Part shown: in pieces, positions 37,630 to 46,582 of the stretch
Layout of the letters: the number at the start of each line of letters is the position of its first letter
Position numbering within the stretch: the stretch's first letter is position 1
From: Candidatus Dormiibacterota bacterium
GTDB lineage: Bacteria; Chloroflexota; Dormibacteria; Dormibacterales; Dormibacteraceae
Direction: 5' to 3'
NCBI GenBank assembly: GCA_955652705.1
Contig: CATPBK010000061.1
Coordinates: 16,809 to 80,808, forward strand
DNA: 64,000 bases
Notes under the pieces: generated by a model
Told to the model about the DNA's origin: nothing
Databases searched by the model: none
The model's input: only the letters and a program-made list of their open reading frames with translations
Position numbers and translations under genes: made by a program

Positions 37630-38645
37630 CAGCGCTCTAAGGCTAGATGAGAGAGCAGGTCGGGCAGTTCGAGACAGTTGAGCAGGAGCTCGGGTCCGAC
37701 CCCGGCCTGCTGCGCCATCCAGAGGCCCTGGTCGACGTAGTCGAACTCCTCGGGCGCGTGGGCGTCGGAGTCGAGCGTGAGACGGCAGCCGCAGGCGACG
37801 GCCAGCCGGGCCAGCTCCGGCGAGAGGTCCATCCGCGCCGGGTCGCAATCCATCTCCAACGCGGTGTGGTGGCGCGCCGCGTGACGGAAGACTTTCTCGA
37901 AATCGTAGGTCGCGCCTTCTCGCGTGAGGCGCCGTCCCGTGGGGTGCCCGATCACGTCGACGTGCGGGCTCTCCACCGCTCGCAGCATCCGCTCCGTCAT
38001 CGCGGCGGGCTCCTGGCGCAGCTTCATGTGGGGGGAGGCGATCACCACCTCGAGCTCGGCGAGGGTGTCATCGGGGAGGTCGAGCCGGCCGTCCTCGAGG
38101 ATGTCGACCTCGATCCCGCGCAGGATCGCGAAGCCGCCCAGCTGCTCGCTAGCACGGGCGATCTCGAGCGCTTGAGCCGCCAGGCGCTCCGGCCCCAGCC
38201 CGTTGACGACGGTGATGCGCGGCGAGTGGTCGGTGATCGCCACGTATGAGTAGCCTCGCGCGCGTGCAGCCGCGGCCATCTCCAGGATGGTCGCCCGGCC
38301 GTCGCTCCAGTCGCTGTGGCAATGGAGGTCGCCGCGCAGGAATCCCGGTGCCGGGATCGCCTGAAGGTCCGCCGGCTGCGACTCGCCTGCCTCCTCCCGG
38401 AGCCGATCGAGGTAAGCGCTCCGGCCCGTGTCGACCAGCTCGGTCAGCACTTTGGCGATCCCGGATCCGACGCCGTCGATCGACTCCAGGCGGCCGGCCG
38501 CGCGCAGCGCCGCAAGATCGGGTTGAAGGCGGTTCAAATTGGTCGCCGCCCGGCTGAAGGCGCGGACCCGGTGACCCTGCTCGGGGACGTGGCGGAGCCG
38601 GTACGCGATCTCGGCGAGTACGGTGGCCGCCTCCCTGGAGTTCAA
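37629..38645 (-). CDS. PHP-domain phosphoesterase with PolX-like N-terminal domain
   Basis: 338 residues from TTG 38645 (TTGA overlap with the methyltransferase stop). Residues 1 to about 90 are helix-hairpin-helix DNA-binding sequence like the N-terminus of PolX (AEIAYRLRHVPEQGHRVRAF, IDGVGSGIAKVLTELV). From about 110 the PHP metal sites follow: LHCHSDWSDGRAT, ITDHS, GIEVDIL, HPTGR and SDAHAP. The polymerase palm found between these parts in PolX is missing, so this may be a stand-alone DNA-end-processing exonuclease or phosphatase. Confidence 0.85.
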   Translation of the reverse strand: MNSREAATVLAEIAYRLRHVPEQGHRVRAFSRAATNLNRLQPDLAALRAAGRLESIDGVGSGIAKVLTELVDTGRSAYLDRLREEAGESQPADLQAIPAPGFLRGDLHCHSDWSDGRATILEMAAAARARGYSYVAITDHSPRITVVNGLGPERLAAQALEIARASEQLGGFAILRGIEVDILEDGRLDLPDDTLAELEVVIASPHMKLRQEPAAMTERMLRAVESPHVDVIGHPTGRRLTREGATYDFEKVFRHAARHHTALEMDCDPARMDLSPELARLAVACGCRLTLDSDAHAPEEFDYVDQGLWMAQQAGVGPELLLNCLELPDLLSHLALER

Positions 38646-39355
38646 ACCCGCCTCCAGGCCAGGTCCGAGGGTGGTTTGATCGGCCCGAAGAACCGTTCCA
38701 GCTCGGGGTCGTGGGGAGGGATCTGCACCTCCGCCGGATTGAACCTGGCCACCTCCCAGCCGCTCGCCTCGAACCATTCCAGCTCGCGCGGGCTTACGAA
38801 GGCGATCGTGCCCCCTTTGCGCGTGCAGCGCTCCAGCTGGCGCAGGATCTCCTCCTCGGGGCCGAATGCAGAACAGGAGACGCTCAGGTCGGCCCAACCG
38901 TCAGGTATCGACATGACTTCCGCGAACTGGGCCCGGATGTCCGCGCGCGGAACCCGGCCGGCCAGGAGCCGACAGAGGCCGCTCGAGGGTTCCACCGCTG
39001 TGATCTCCGCCGCCCGCTCGGCCAGGTGCTGGGTCAGGCGCCCGGAGCCGGCGGCGATCTCGAGGACGCGCTGGCCGTCCACGGGCAGGGCGGCGAGCAC
39101 TCTAGGGTGGATCGGCTCGGCGCGCGCGAGCTCGTCCCAGCGCTCCGGCTCGAACTCGTAGACGAAGGTCCAGAAGAGGGCCTTGCGAAGCCGCTCGTCC
39201 GCCGCGGCGTCTCCCTGGCGCGCCCGCTGCAGCTCCCCGGCCGGGATCCAGCTCTCGAACCGCAGGTGGTAGTCCGGCTTGAGGCGGTCGTAGTCGGCGA
39301 GCGAGAAGTGGGTCCAACCCGGGGGCGCCTCGGCGATGGCTTCGGAATATCGCAC
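38642..39355 (-). CDS. class I SAM-dependent methyltransferase
   Basis: 237 residues. The SAM loop [17 protein letters not shown], acidic end ITAVEPS and post-strand [16 protein letters not shown] are in order; the N-terminal 70 residues are a cap of unknown fold. GTG 39355. Substrate unknown. Divergent from folE. Confidence 0.85.
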   Translation of the reverse strand: MRYSEAIAEAPPGWTHFSLADYDRLKPDYHLRFESWIPAGELQRARQGDAAADERLRKALFWTFVYEFEPERWDELARAEPIHPRVLAALPVDGQRVLEIAAGSGRLTQHLAERAAEITAVEPSSGLCRLLAGRVPRADIRAQFAEVMSIPDGWADLSVSCSAFGPEEEILRQLERCTRKGGTIAFVSPRELEWFEASGWEVARFNPAEVQIPPHDPELERFFGPIKPPSDLAWRRV

Positions 39356-39426
39356 TCGGTAGGATTAAACATAGGCATCATGCTCAGGATCAGCGCCCGA
39401 CACGGGGCCGGGCCGGCGATCTCGAG
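39356..39426. promoter_or_regulatory. divergent promoter region of folE and the methyltransferase
   Basis: An AT-rich patch TAGGATTAAACATAGGC lies near 39360-39376 in an otherwise GC-rich 71-bp gap, and is the likely site of both -10 boxes. Confidence 0.4.
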
Positions 39427-40011
39427 ATGAGCGTTTTCAAGCCGCGGCTCGAGACCGACGAGCTGCGCCACCTGGTTGCCCGCCTGCTCGAGGAGCTGGG
39501 CGAGGACACCGCTCGCGAAGGCCTGATCGACACCCCGCTGCGCGTCGCCGAGTCCTATCGCTACCTGACTGAGGGCTATGACATCGACCCGGCCGAGGTC
39601 GTTGGTGACGCGCTCTTCGAACAGCAGTACGACGACCTGGTTGTGATCAAAGACATCAATTTCTTCAGCCTCTGCGAGCATCACCTGCTGCCCTTTTTTG
39701 GAAGGGTGCACGTCGCCTACCTGCCGACCGGCAAGGTGATCGGCCTGAGCAAGCTCCCGAGGCTGATCGACGTCTTCGCGCACCGCCTCCAGATGCAGGA
39801 GCGCATGACACGCCAGATCGCCGAGTCGATCCAGCAGATCCTCAACCCTCTGGGCGTCGGCGTGGTGGTGGAGGCGCGTCACCTCTGCATGGAAATGCGA
39901 GGTGTCGAGAAGCCCGACTCGGAGACAGTCACGTCCTGCATGCTGGGCACGTTCCGGAAGGATCCCCGGACGCGCTCCGAGTTCATGGAGCTGATTCAGC
40001 GGCGCAGGTAG
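39427..40011 (+). CDS. folE: GTP cyclohydrolase I
   Basis: First step of folate/tetrahydropterin synthesis, GTP to dihydroneopterin triphosphate. 194 residues: zinc site from [11 protein letters not shown] and the Cys of [11 protein letters not shown], plus [10 protein letters not shown], are intact. ATG 39427. The TAG stop is overlapped by the next frame as GTAG. Confidence 0.97.
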   Translation: MSVFKPRLETDELRHLVARLLEELGEDTAREGLIDTPLRVAESYRYLTEGYDIDPAEVVGDALFEQQYDDLVVIKDINFFSLCEHHLLPFFGRVHVAYLPTGKVIGLSKLPRLIDVFAHRLQMQERMTRQIAESIQQILNPLGVGVVVEARHLCMEMRGVEKPDSETVTSCMLGTFRKDPRTRSEFMELIQRRR

Positions 40012-41027
40012 CGGTCGTCGCCTCGCTGGTGACCCCGCTCGGCCCCGTCCCGGCCGGTGGTGCTCAGGCTTTCGTCGCCGATCTGGCCCAGGGTCTGGGC
40101 GCCCGGGGGCACCAGGTCCAGCTCTACTGCGCCGCGGGCTCGGTGTTGGCGGGAGTGGAGCTGGTCACAGTGGAGGTTCCGGCGGCTGACGCGGAGGCGG
40201 CGCTGGTCAGGCCGGCGGGCCCTCCGGCCGCCCCGGTTCCCGCGCTCCGGCGAGGGTTCGAAAGCCTCTTCGCCGAGCTCCGCCGGCGGGGCGCCGACGC
40301 CGTCTCCCAGCACGCCTTCGACGCCGAGGCATTCGAGTTGGCGGCGGGGCTGCCGGTCGTGCACACCCTCCACCTGCCCCCACTGGTCCCGGCGGTGGTG
40401 GAGGCCGTCCAGGCCGCCCTGGCGCCCGTGGTCACGGTTTCCATCGCCACCCGGCGCGCCTGGGCCGGGGTCGGTGTCGGCGCTGGCCTGATCCGCAACG
40501 GCGTGCCCGACTTCGACCCTGGAGCGCCGCCTGTTGAGAGGACGGCTCTGATCGCCGGCCGCGTATCACCGGAGAAGGGGATCCCTGATGGCCTCCGGGC
40601 GGCAGATCTCGCCGGCTTGCCCGTGCGCGTCGTCGGCTCCATTTACGACAGGGCCTACCGGGAGGGCGACCTGCGCGGCGTGGCGATCGAGCCGGCCCTC
40701 CGCCGCGCCGACCTCTGGGCCCTGATGGCGCGCTCCGCCGTGACGCTGATGCCTGCCAAGTGGGAGGAGCCCTTTGGGCTGGTTGCCGCCGAAGCTCAGG
40801 TCGCCGGCTGCCCGGTCGCGGGGTATCGCCGGGGCGCGCTGCCCGAGGTCGTCGAGGAAGGTGTGAGCGGGTTTCTCGCGGAACCGGACGACCTGGAAGG
40901 CCTGGCCCGGGCCATCCGCCTGGCCCTGGAACTGGACCGCCGGGAGGTGCGGGCGAGCGGGCGCCGGCGCCTCCTGTTCGACCGCGTGCTCGACGATTAC
41001 GAGCTCTGGCTGCGGCTCTACATCTAA
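40008..41027 (+). CDS. family 4-type glycosyltransferase
   Basis: GT-B glycosyltransferase. [20 protein letters not shown] is the N-terminal acceptor-side loop and helix; [16 protein letters not shown], and the donor-site segment [19 protein letters not shown] with the E-x7-E motif, are clear. The first beta strand ([11 protein letters not shown]) precedes the first canonical starts (GTG 40029), so initiation upstream is likely; GTA 40008 overlaps the folE stop as GTAG. Start uncertain. Sugar donor unknown. Confidence 0.82.
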   Translation, partial: VAVVASLVTPLGPVPAGGAQAFVADLAQGLGARGHQVQLYCAAGSVLAGVELVTVEVPAADAEAALVRPAGPPAAPVPALRRGFESLFAELRRRGADAVSQHAFDAEAFELAAGLPVVHTLHLPPLVPAVVEAVQAALAPVVTVSIATRRAWAGVGVGAGLIRNGVPDFDPGAPPVERTALIAGRVSPEKGIPDGLRAADLAGLPVRVVGSIYDRAYREGDLRGVAIEPALRRADLWALMARSAVTLMPAKWEEPFGLVAAEAQVAGCPVAGYRRGALPEVVEEGVSGFLAEPDDLEGLARAIRLALELDRREVRASGRRRLLFDRVLDDYELWLRLYI

Positions 41028-41048
41028 TTTGGAGCCGGCCACTCGGCT

Positions 41049-41107
41049 GAGGGGGGCCTCCCCCTTGAGCGTCGCGCCGGGCCAAGCCCGCTCGCGACGA
41101 CCCCCTG
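41049..41107 (+). repeat. intergenic palindromic GC element, copy E3
   Basis: GAGGGGGGCCTCCCCC, then GTCGCG and CGCGAC around CCGGGCCAAGCCCG, ending in CCCCCTG. The only copy outside a reading frame. The rest of the gap to 41192 is GC-rich with small palindromes (GGGCCC twice) and no gene that I can see. Confidence 0.8.
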
Positions 41108-41192
41108 CGGCCTGCCGCGCGCTGCGGCGCGCGAGCCTACAAGGAAGGGCCCTTACGTTCTAAACCGGGCCCGACGGCAAGAGGCCAGCAGG

Positions 41193-41657
41193 CTAGCTAC
41201 CCCCGCTCTTGAGGCGGCCCATGAGGCGGGCGATCAGAGCCGCGCCCACCGCGCTTCCCGCCGCCTGTGCGACGCGAACGCCGATCCTCTCCCAATGGGT
41301 GGTCGCAGGCTCCTCGCCCACCTGGCGGTCACCGACGTAGAGGCGGACCGGGGGCACGGAGCGTCGCAGGCCGAGCTCCACCGATTCGACCAGGTGCCGG
41401 GCTCGGTCCCAGATGGTGGGCGGGATCACGCGTTCGACGCGTTCCCGCATCGAGGTCGGTCGCGTCATCCGCCAGACGACGACGCCGCCGACGACCAGCA
41501 CGGCCGCCCCGGCGCCCACGCCCGCCGTGATCAGTAGCGCCCGCCGGCTCCGCCGGACCACCTCGCGGCTGCGCTGCCGGAGGGTGACGATCCGCTCCTC
41601 GATGTCCTCCCGGGTGCCCGCTATTTCGCGGGCGATCTCATCTGACGAAGAGCCCAT
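41193..41657 (-). CDS. DUF3618-like membrane protein
   Basis: 154 residues. SSDEIAREIAGTREDIEERI is the DUF3618 opening, followed by one membrane helix (LLITAGVGAGAAVLVVGGVV) and a soluble part. The family is unassigned and usually sits with holin-like membrane proteins, as here. Overlaps the upstream gene by 37 nt. Confidence 0.82.
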   Translation of the reverse strand: MGSSSDEIAREIAGTREDIEERIVTLRQRSREVVRRSRRALLITAGVGAGAAVLVVGGVVVWRMTRPTSMRERVERVIPPTIWDRARHLVESVELGLRRSVPPVRLYVGDRQVGEEPATTHWERIGVRVAQAAGSAVGAALIARLMGRLKSGGS

Positions 41658-42013
41658 TCCTTGGTCTCCTTGAGACTGTTCATGGTCTTCGGCGGCAGCT
41701 CCAGCCGCAGCCCCGCCCGGCCGCCCAGGACGAGCGCGCCGCCTCCCACAACGTAGAGAGCGACCCAGGCCAGGGCCGCGATCCAGTGCGCCGGGACCAG
41801 CACCACGACGAGGGCTGGCACCGCCACCAGCAACCCGAGCATGAGCAGGAGACCGCCGGTGGCGATCAGCCCGCCGGCGATCGCGTTGCGGATCGCCAGC
41901 TCCTTGGCCTCCTGCTTGGCCAGCGCGATCTCCAGCCGGACCAAGCGCTCGGCCTCCTCGACGATGCCCGCCGCGAGTTCGGCCGAAGACTCCTTCTGAC
42001 GGTCCACTATCAA
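41621..42013 (-). CDS. phage-holin-family (DUF1469-like) membrane protein
   Basis: 130 residues from TTG 42013: an amphipathic helix EEAERLVRLEIALAKQEAKE, then two hydrophobic hairpins (IAGGLIATGGLLLMLGLLVA and HWIAALAWVALYVVGG). Common actinobacterial partner of DUF3618; probable envelope-stress or membrane role rather than a phage gene. Its start faces the ArsR operators. Confidence 0.8.
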   Translation of the reverse strand: MIVDRQKESSAELAAGIVEEAERLVRLEIALAKQEAKELAIRNAIAGGLIATGGLLLMLGLLVAVPALVVVLVPAHWIAALAWVALYVVGGGALVLGGRAGLRLELPPKTMNSLKETKEWALRQMRSPAK

Positions 42014-42045
42014 GAAACATACAGCGCCGCGGCCGGGCCCCGATA

Positions 42046-42063
42046 CATAAAGGACTGTTTATG
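42046..42063. promoter_or_regulatory. palindromic operator 1 (CATAAA-N6-TTTATG)
   Basis: CATAAAGGACTGTTTATG, in the only AT-rich gap nearby, between two divergent operons. Same half-sites as operator 2, 29 bp away start to start. Confidence 0.7.
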
Positions 42064-42074
42064 CTTTAAGCTCC

Positions 42075-42092
42075 CATAAAGAGTTCTTTATG
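42075..42092. promoter_or_regulatory. palindromic operator 2, overlapping the regulator start
   Basis: CATAAAGAGTTCTTTATG, perfect 8-bp arms with centre GT; its last three bases are the ATG of the ArsR gene. Position suggests autoregulation. Confidence 0.7.
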
Positions 42093-42413
42093 TTTCTGCC
42101 AGGACAGCAGGGCGACTTGCCGGCGTTCTTCACCGCGCTTGCGAACGTGACGCGGCTCCGCATCATCGCGCGCCTTTGCGAAACCGGCGAGGAGACGGTC
42201 ACCGAGCTCGCAGCCGCCCTGCGCATGAGCCAGCCGCGGCTTTCCTGGCACCTGCGAATGCTGGAGCTGGGTGGTGTCGTCAAGACGCGGCATCTGGGCC
42301 GCCTCACCTACTGCTCCGTCGACGCCGACGTGATCCGCCGCCGCCTGACCGACCTCGAAGCCATGCTGGCCGGTCGGACGCAGCCCAGCCTGGGGAGGGA
42401 AGTCATCGGATGA
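42090..42413 (+). CDS. ArsR-family transcriptional regulator
   Basis: 107 residues, one winged helix: [20 protein letters not shown], then recognition helix [19 protein letters not shown] and wing [16 protein letters not shown]. No metal-binding Cys pair at the usual helix, so the signal is unknown. It likely binds the two CATAAA/TTTATG palindromes and could control both the membrane pair on its left and the inositol genes on its right, to which it is coupled by ATGA. Confidence 0.9.
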   Translation: MFLPGQQGDLPAFFTALANVTRLRIIARLCETGEETVTELAAALRMSQPRLSWHLRMLELGGVVKTRHLGRLTYCSVDADVIRRRLTDLEAMLAGRTQPSLGREVIG

Positions 42414-43537
42414 GGAACGGCAACGGCAACGGCAAGGTCCGGGTCGCGCTGGTCGGAGTCGGCAACTGCGCCAACGCGCTGGTGCAGGGCGTCGAGTTCT
42501 ACCGAGAGGCGTCGACCGCCGACTTCGTTCCCGGCCTGATGCACGTCGACCTGGGCGGCTACCACATCCGCGACATCGAGTTCAGCGCCGCCTTCGACAT
42601 CGACCGTGAGAAGGTCGGCAAGGACGTTTCCGAAGCGATGTGGGCGGGTCCCAACAACACTGTGAAGTTCGCCGACGTCAAGCCGTTAGGCGTCAAGGTC
42701 GAGCGCGGCATGACGCACGACGGCATCGGCAAGTACCTGGCGGGCAAGATCCAGAAGGCGCCCGGGTCGACCGCCGAGGTGACCGAGATCCTGAAGGAGT
42801 CGCGCACGGACGTCGTCGTCAACTACCTGCCGGTCGGCAGCGAAGAGGCCACGAAGTGGTACGTCGAGCAGGCGCTGAACGCCGGCTGCGCATTCGTCAA
42901 CTGCATCCCGGTGTTCATCGCCCGTGAGGATTACTGGCAGCGTCGCTTTGTGAAGAAAGGCCTGCCGATCATCGGCGACGACATCAAGTCCCAGGTCGGG
43001 GCCACCATCGTCCACCGGACGCTGGCGCGGCTCTTCCGCGAGCGCGGCGTGCGCCTCGAGCGCACCTACCAGCTCAACTTCGGCGGCAATACGGACTTCC
43101 TGAACATGCTCGAGCGGGAGCGGCTGATGTCGAAGAAGATCTCCAAAACGCGCTCCGTCACGTCCCAGCTCGACTACGCGATCGGCGACGACAATGTGCA
43201 CATCGGCCCGAGCGACTACGTGCCCTGGCTGGATGATCGCAAGTGGGCTTACATCCGGCTCGAAGGCCGCGGCTTCGGCGACGTACCCCTCAATGTCGAG
43301 CTCAAGCTCGAGGTGGTCGACTCGCCCAACTCGGCGGGTATCGTGATCGATGCGGTGCGCTGCTGCAGGGTGGCGCTCGACCGCGGCCTGAGCGGCGCCC
43401 TGGAAGGTCCCAGCGCCTACTTCATGAAGTCGCCGCCGATCCAGTACTCGGACGTGGATGCGCGCCGGCTGACCGAAGAGTTCATCGCGGGCGTGAAGGC
43501 TCGGGCGACCACGCCGGCCGCGCCGAGCGCGGAGTAA
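42410..43537 (+). CDS. ino1: myo-inositol-1-phosphate synthase
   Basis: Converts glucose 6-phosphate to inositol 1-phosphate with NAD. 375 residues: [17 protein letters not shown] dinucleotide loop, [38 protein letters not shown] and [12 protein letters not shown] are conserved. The N-terminus holds a short NG repeat coded by GGCAAC units. ATG 42410 in an ATGA overlap has GGGGAGGGA upstream. The next gene uses its product. Confidence 0.96.
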   Translation: MRNGNGNGKVRVALVGVGNCANALVQGVEFYREASTADFVPGLMHVDLGGYHIRDIEFSAAFDIDREKVGKDVSEAMWAGPNNTVKFADVKPLGVKVERGMTHDGIGKYLAGKIQKAPGSTAEVTEILKESRTDVVVNYLPVGSEEATKWYVEQALNAGCAFVNCIPVFIAREDYWQRRFVKKGLPIIGDDIKSQVGATIVHRTLARLFRERGVRLERTYQLNFGGNTDFLNMLERERLMSKKISKTRSVTSQLDYAIGDDNVHIGPSDYVPWLDDRKWAYIRLEGRGFGDVPLNVELKLEVVDSPNSAGIVIDAVRCCRVALDRGLSGALEGPSAYFMKSPPIQYSDVDARRLTEEFIAGVKARATTPAAPSAE

Positions 43538-43543
43538 CTTCAG

Positions 43544-44206
43544 ATGTTCACGAGCCGGTTCCAGGAGTGGGTGAGGCGGCGGGCGCTCCGGCTCGCCACC
43601 TGGCTCGGCCGCCTGCCCATCACACCCAACCAGGTGACCGTCGTCGGCATGCTGATCACGTTCTCCGCGGCGGGCTTGATCGCCACCGGTCACCTGCTTC
43701 TGGGTGGCGTGGTGCTCGCCTTCGGCGGTACCTTCGACATCCTCGACGGCGCCCTGGCGCGCGTCATGAAGCGTCAATACCCGTACGGCGCCTTCTTCGA
43801 CTCGACACTCGACCGCTACTCGGAGGCGGCCGTCTATATCGGCCTGGCGGCTTACTTCCTGGAGCGGCCGGGCGCCCAAGCCATGGTTCTGCCCACGATC
43901 GTGGCCCTCGTCGGCTCGCAGCTCGTGAGCTACGTGCGGGCCCGCGCCCAGAGCCTGGGCTTCACCTGCGAGACAGGCCTTTTCGCGCGGCCCGAGCGCG
44001 TCGTGATCATTGTGGCGGGCCTCATTCTGGGCGGCGCCATCCTGGTCGGGGTGGTCTGGGTCCTCGCCTTCCTGACCAACCTGACAGCTCTGCAGCGCAT
44101 CTTCGAGGTCTGGGGCCAAGCGCGCGCGCAGCGCGAAGTCGCCCGCGAGAAGCCCGCCGAGGTGACGCCGGAGCTCAGACGGCGGGCTCGAGCGCCACGT
44201 CCCTGA
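43544..44206 (+). CDS. CDP-alcohol phosphatidyltransferase, probable PI-phosphate synthase
   Basis: 220-residue membrane enzyme. The family motif D-x2-D-G-x2-A-R-x8-G-x3-D-x3-D is fully present (DILDGALARV, then GAFFDSTLD). Being 6 nt after inositol-1-phosphate synthase, it probably joins inositol 1-phosphate to CDP-diacylglycerol to give phosphatidylinositol phosphate, as in actinobacteria. About six membrane helices and a basic tail. Confidence 0.9.
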   Translation: MFTSRFQEWVRRRALRLATWLGRLPITPNQVTVVGMLITFSAAGLIATGHLLLGGVVLAFGGTFDILDGALARVMKRQYPYGAFFDSTLDRYSEAAVYIGLAAYFLERPGAQAMVLPTIVALVGSQLVSYVRARAQSLGFTCETGLFARPERVVIIVAGLILGGAILVGVVWVLAFLTNLTALQRIFEVWGQARAQREVAREKPAEVTPELRRRARAPRP

Positions 44207-44645
44207 AACCTCAAGCCCAGAGCCCAGTGTCGCAATAGCGACGTCTGCGACCGGCGCGACGACGGCGGACTCGCCAGGTGTGGAACACGGAACCTGGAAG
44301 CGGCGATTCGGCCCCGTTTGGTCGTTCAATTCGGCGCAATGCATGAACATGCGGTGCCAAGGCATCTTCATGCAGCCAAAGGGGGGCGAGGAGTGGATTC
44401 CTGGCCTATCAGTTGACGAGTGTGTGAAACGGGGGGTAATCCGGACCGGAGTAACCCCCATCCGCCGGCGAATGCGGCTGAATACTTATGCAGCATCTCC
44501 ACGGCCGACGACGGGCCCTGAAAGGCGCTATGCACCGCCGCGCCTCATGGTCGAATTCTCAGGTCTCGGGTCGACGCCTGGCCCGGCGTTCGAAACTCCA
44601 GCGCCGAGACCGACCCAAGGGTCTCAGATCGGGAGAGGATGCAGG
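44207..44645. other. 439-bp gap with no recognised gene
   Basis: Between convergent genes. It is less GC-rich than its surroundings, contains short direct words (ATGCATGAACATGCG, GCATCTTCATGC) and a GGGGG/CCCCC hairpin near 44434-44460. A longer stem GGTCTCGG (44562-44569) with CCGAGACC (44604-44611) encloses a second stem. Translations on both strands look non-protein. It may hold a small RNA, terminators or a decayed insertion. Confidence 0.5.
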
Positions 44646-46556
44646 CTAGAGGTCGCTCTGGCGGATGGTCAAACGCACCTGGCCGCCGGCGTGCAGGGTG
44701 ACCAGACAGCCGCCTTGCAGGATTCGTTCGTATCCTTGCTCCGAGTTGTTGATCGTCTCGACCGGGTAGTACCAGACCCGCGCGGGCGGGGAGACGCGGA
44801 GCGCGCAGCGGGTCGCCAGCTCGGGCTGCTCGAGCAGGAGCGAGGCAGCCTCAGCAATCTCGACCTCAGCGTCCAAGCAATGAGTTTGGCGGTTCGCGGT
44901 CAGGCTCCCCTTGGCTGGTCCCGCCGTGATCGCGAGGTTCGATTCGACAGCCAGCAGGGCTCCCGGGGGCAGCGGGTCGACGCTCAGGCTGAGCGTGATC
45001 GACCGGCCCTGGCCGTCGACCGTGAGCGCTTTTGTCATCGTCACCTGCTGCCCACCGATCGCCTCGGTCCGCTCCAGCCGGAGCCGCCGCGATCGCAGCC
45101 GCGCCTGGAACCCTCCGGCCGCGAAGCTCCCGAGCTCCTCCAGCTGGCCTCGCTGAGCCGCCTCCAGCCGGGCCCCGGCCGGCACCAGGTAGCACTGGAA
45201 GAGGAGGCGGCGGCGCCGGTCATACCAGAGCCGTTCGTGGAGACCGGGCTCGCGAACCAGGAGATTGGCCTTCAAGATGCCGCCGCCCTGCGCCGACCCG
45301 GCCTTCAGCTCCTCGTGATACGGCTCGGGCCGCCGCTGGACGACGTCCACCAGGTTGTGGCGACCGGCGTCCCACTCCACGATGGCGCCGCCGGCGGCGG
45401 GTGCCACATAGACGTTCTGCTCTGGTCCCTCGAACAGAACCTCACGATGGCCGTCGAGGTCGTAGTCCTCCTCCGACACCCGCGCCACCAGCCGCCGGCC
45501 GGCGCCCTCGGCCGCGCGCAGGTTCTGCCAGACCGCCCGCCGCAGGTGGGGAAGGTAGACGCCCCCGAAGACGCCGTGCCAGTAAGCGTCGTTGGCCTGG
45601 GCCCGCAGGAGGTGGCGGTTGGGCCGGCCGCTCCGGGAGACTCGCAGCATCTTCTTGTGCATGGCGTTGGCCTCCCGGTAGCGCGCCAGAAAGTTCCGCC
45701 AGAAGCCCCCCGACCACTTGATCATCTCCGGGTAGCTGGCGGCCGGCAGGTAAACGGGACCGTGCGGCCGGTGGGCCTCGACGTAGGCTCCCGGCAGAAC
45801 AGTGTCCAGCCAGTCCGCGCGGGCCTCGATCGCGGTAAAGAAGTCCTCCACCCAGCCCCGGTCCCAGCAGATCTCGCGAGTCGTCGGCCAGCCGCCGAAC
45901 TTCTCGCCGTCGTCGCCCATCAGAGCCAGCCTTTCGCCCTCGCCGGCCAGACCGCGCAGGATCTGCATGACCTGGGCGACCGGCTGCCAGGGAATTGCGT
46001 AGCGCAGAACCTTGAGCGTCGGCAGCACCACCATCGCGTGGCCCTGCTCCTCGGTGAGGAACGGCTGGAGAAGCGCCTCGGCACGGATGCCGATCGCTTC
46101 GAAGTGCTCGTTGTCGAGGATCGTGTAGGTGTAGCCGGCCTCGGCCAAAGGCCGAGGCAGGCCTGGCTCCCAGACTCGCTCGGCCAGCCAGAGCCCGGCC
46201 GGCCGGCGGCCGAAATGGCGCGTCACGGCATCGCGCAGCAGCTTCAGCTGAACGAGCTTGTCGCGGTCGGAGATGATCGGTAGGATCGGCTCGAAGTAGC
46301 CGCCTCCCAGCACCTCGACTTGGCCCCGCTCGACGAGGCCGCGGACTCTCTGGACGAATTCCGGGTGGTGTTCCCGCAGGTGGTCCAGCAGGAAGCCGCT
46401 GTAGTGGAGAGCGGTCCTGATGCGAGGGTGCCGCTCGAGCGCCTCCAGCATGGGCAAGTAGGACTCTTCGAAGTTGCGCTCCAAGACCCACCCGAAGTTG
46501 CCGACCGGCTGGTGGTTGTGGAGCGCGAGGGCGAGATGGAGGCGGACTATCGGCAC
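44646..46556 (-). CDS. GH57 alpha-amylase/4-alpha-glucanotransferase
   Basis: 636 residues. HNHQP (13-17), GGGYFEP (84-90), WLAERVWEP (123-131) with Glu126 as likely nucleophile, and GDDGEKFG with the Asp215/216 acid-base are the four GH57 signatures. The C-terminal half matches the DUF1925/DUF1926 regions found with this type, so it transfers or hydrolyses alpha-1,4 glucans, probably glycogen. No signal peptide, hence cytoplasmic. No other glycogen gene adjoins it. Confidence 0.95.
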   Translation of the reverse strand: MPIVRLHLALALHNHQPVGNFGWVLERNFEESYLPMLEALERHPRIRTALHYSGFLLDHLREHHPEFVQRVRGLVERGQVEVLGGGYFEPILPIISDRDKLVQLKLLRDAVTRHFGRRPAGLWLAERVWEPGLPRPLAEAGYTYTILDNEHFEAIGIRAEALLQPFLTEEQGHAMVVLPTLKVLRYAIPWQPVAQVMQILRGLAGEGERLALMGDDGEKFGGWPTTREICWDRGWVEDFFTAIEARADWLDTVLPGAYVEAHRPHGPVYLPAASYPEMIKWSGGFWRNFLARYREANAMHKKMLRVSRSGRPNRHLLRAQANDAYWHGVFGGVYLPHLRRAVWQNLRAAEGAGRRLVARVSEEDYDLDGHREVLFEGPEQNVYVAPAAGGAIVEWDAGRHNLVDVVQRRPEPYHEELKAGSAQGGGILKANLLVREPGLHERLWYDRRRRLLFQCYLVPAGARLEAAQRGQLEELGSFAAGGFQARLRSRRLRLERTEAIGGQQVTMTKALTVDGQGRSITLSLSVDPLPPGALLAVESNLAITAGPAKGSLTANRQTHCLDAEVEIAEAASLLLEQPELATRCALRVSPPARVWYYPVETINNSEQGYERILQGGCLVTLHAGGQVRLTIRQSDL

Positions 46557-46582
46557 AGGATACCGATACCCTCTAGATCGCC

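Noticed and set aside
41193..42013. Holin-like gene as evidence of a prophage
   Set aside because: No other phage gene nearby; this membrane family with DUF3618 is common in non-phage settings.
42686..44461. Minus-strand open frame across ino1 and the phosphatidyltransferase
   Set aside because: Antisense shadow of two confident genes; composition not protein-like.
44280..46283. Plus-strand open frame opposite the GH57 gene
   Set aside because: Shadow of GH57 with its four catalytic motifs on the other strand.
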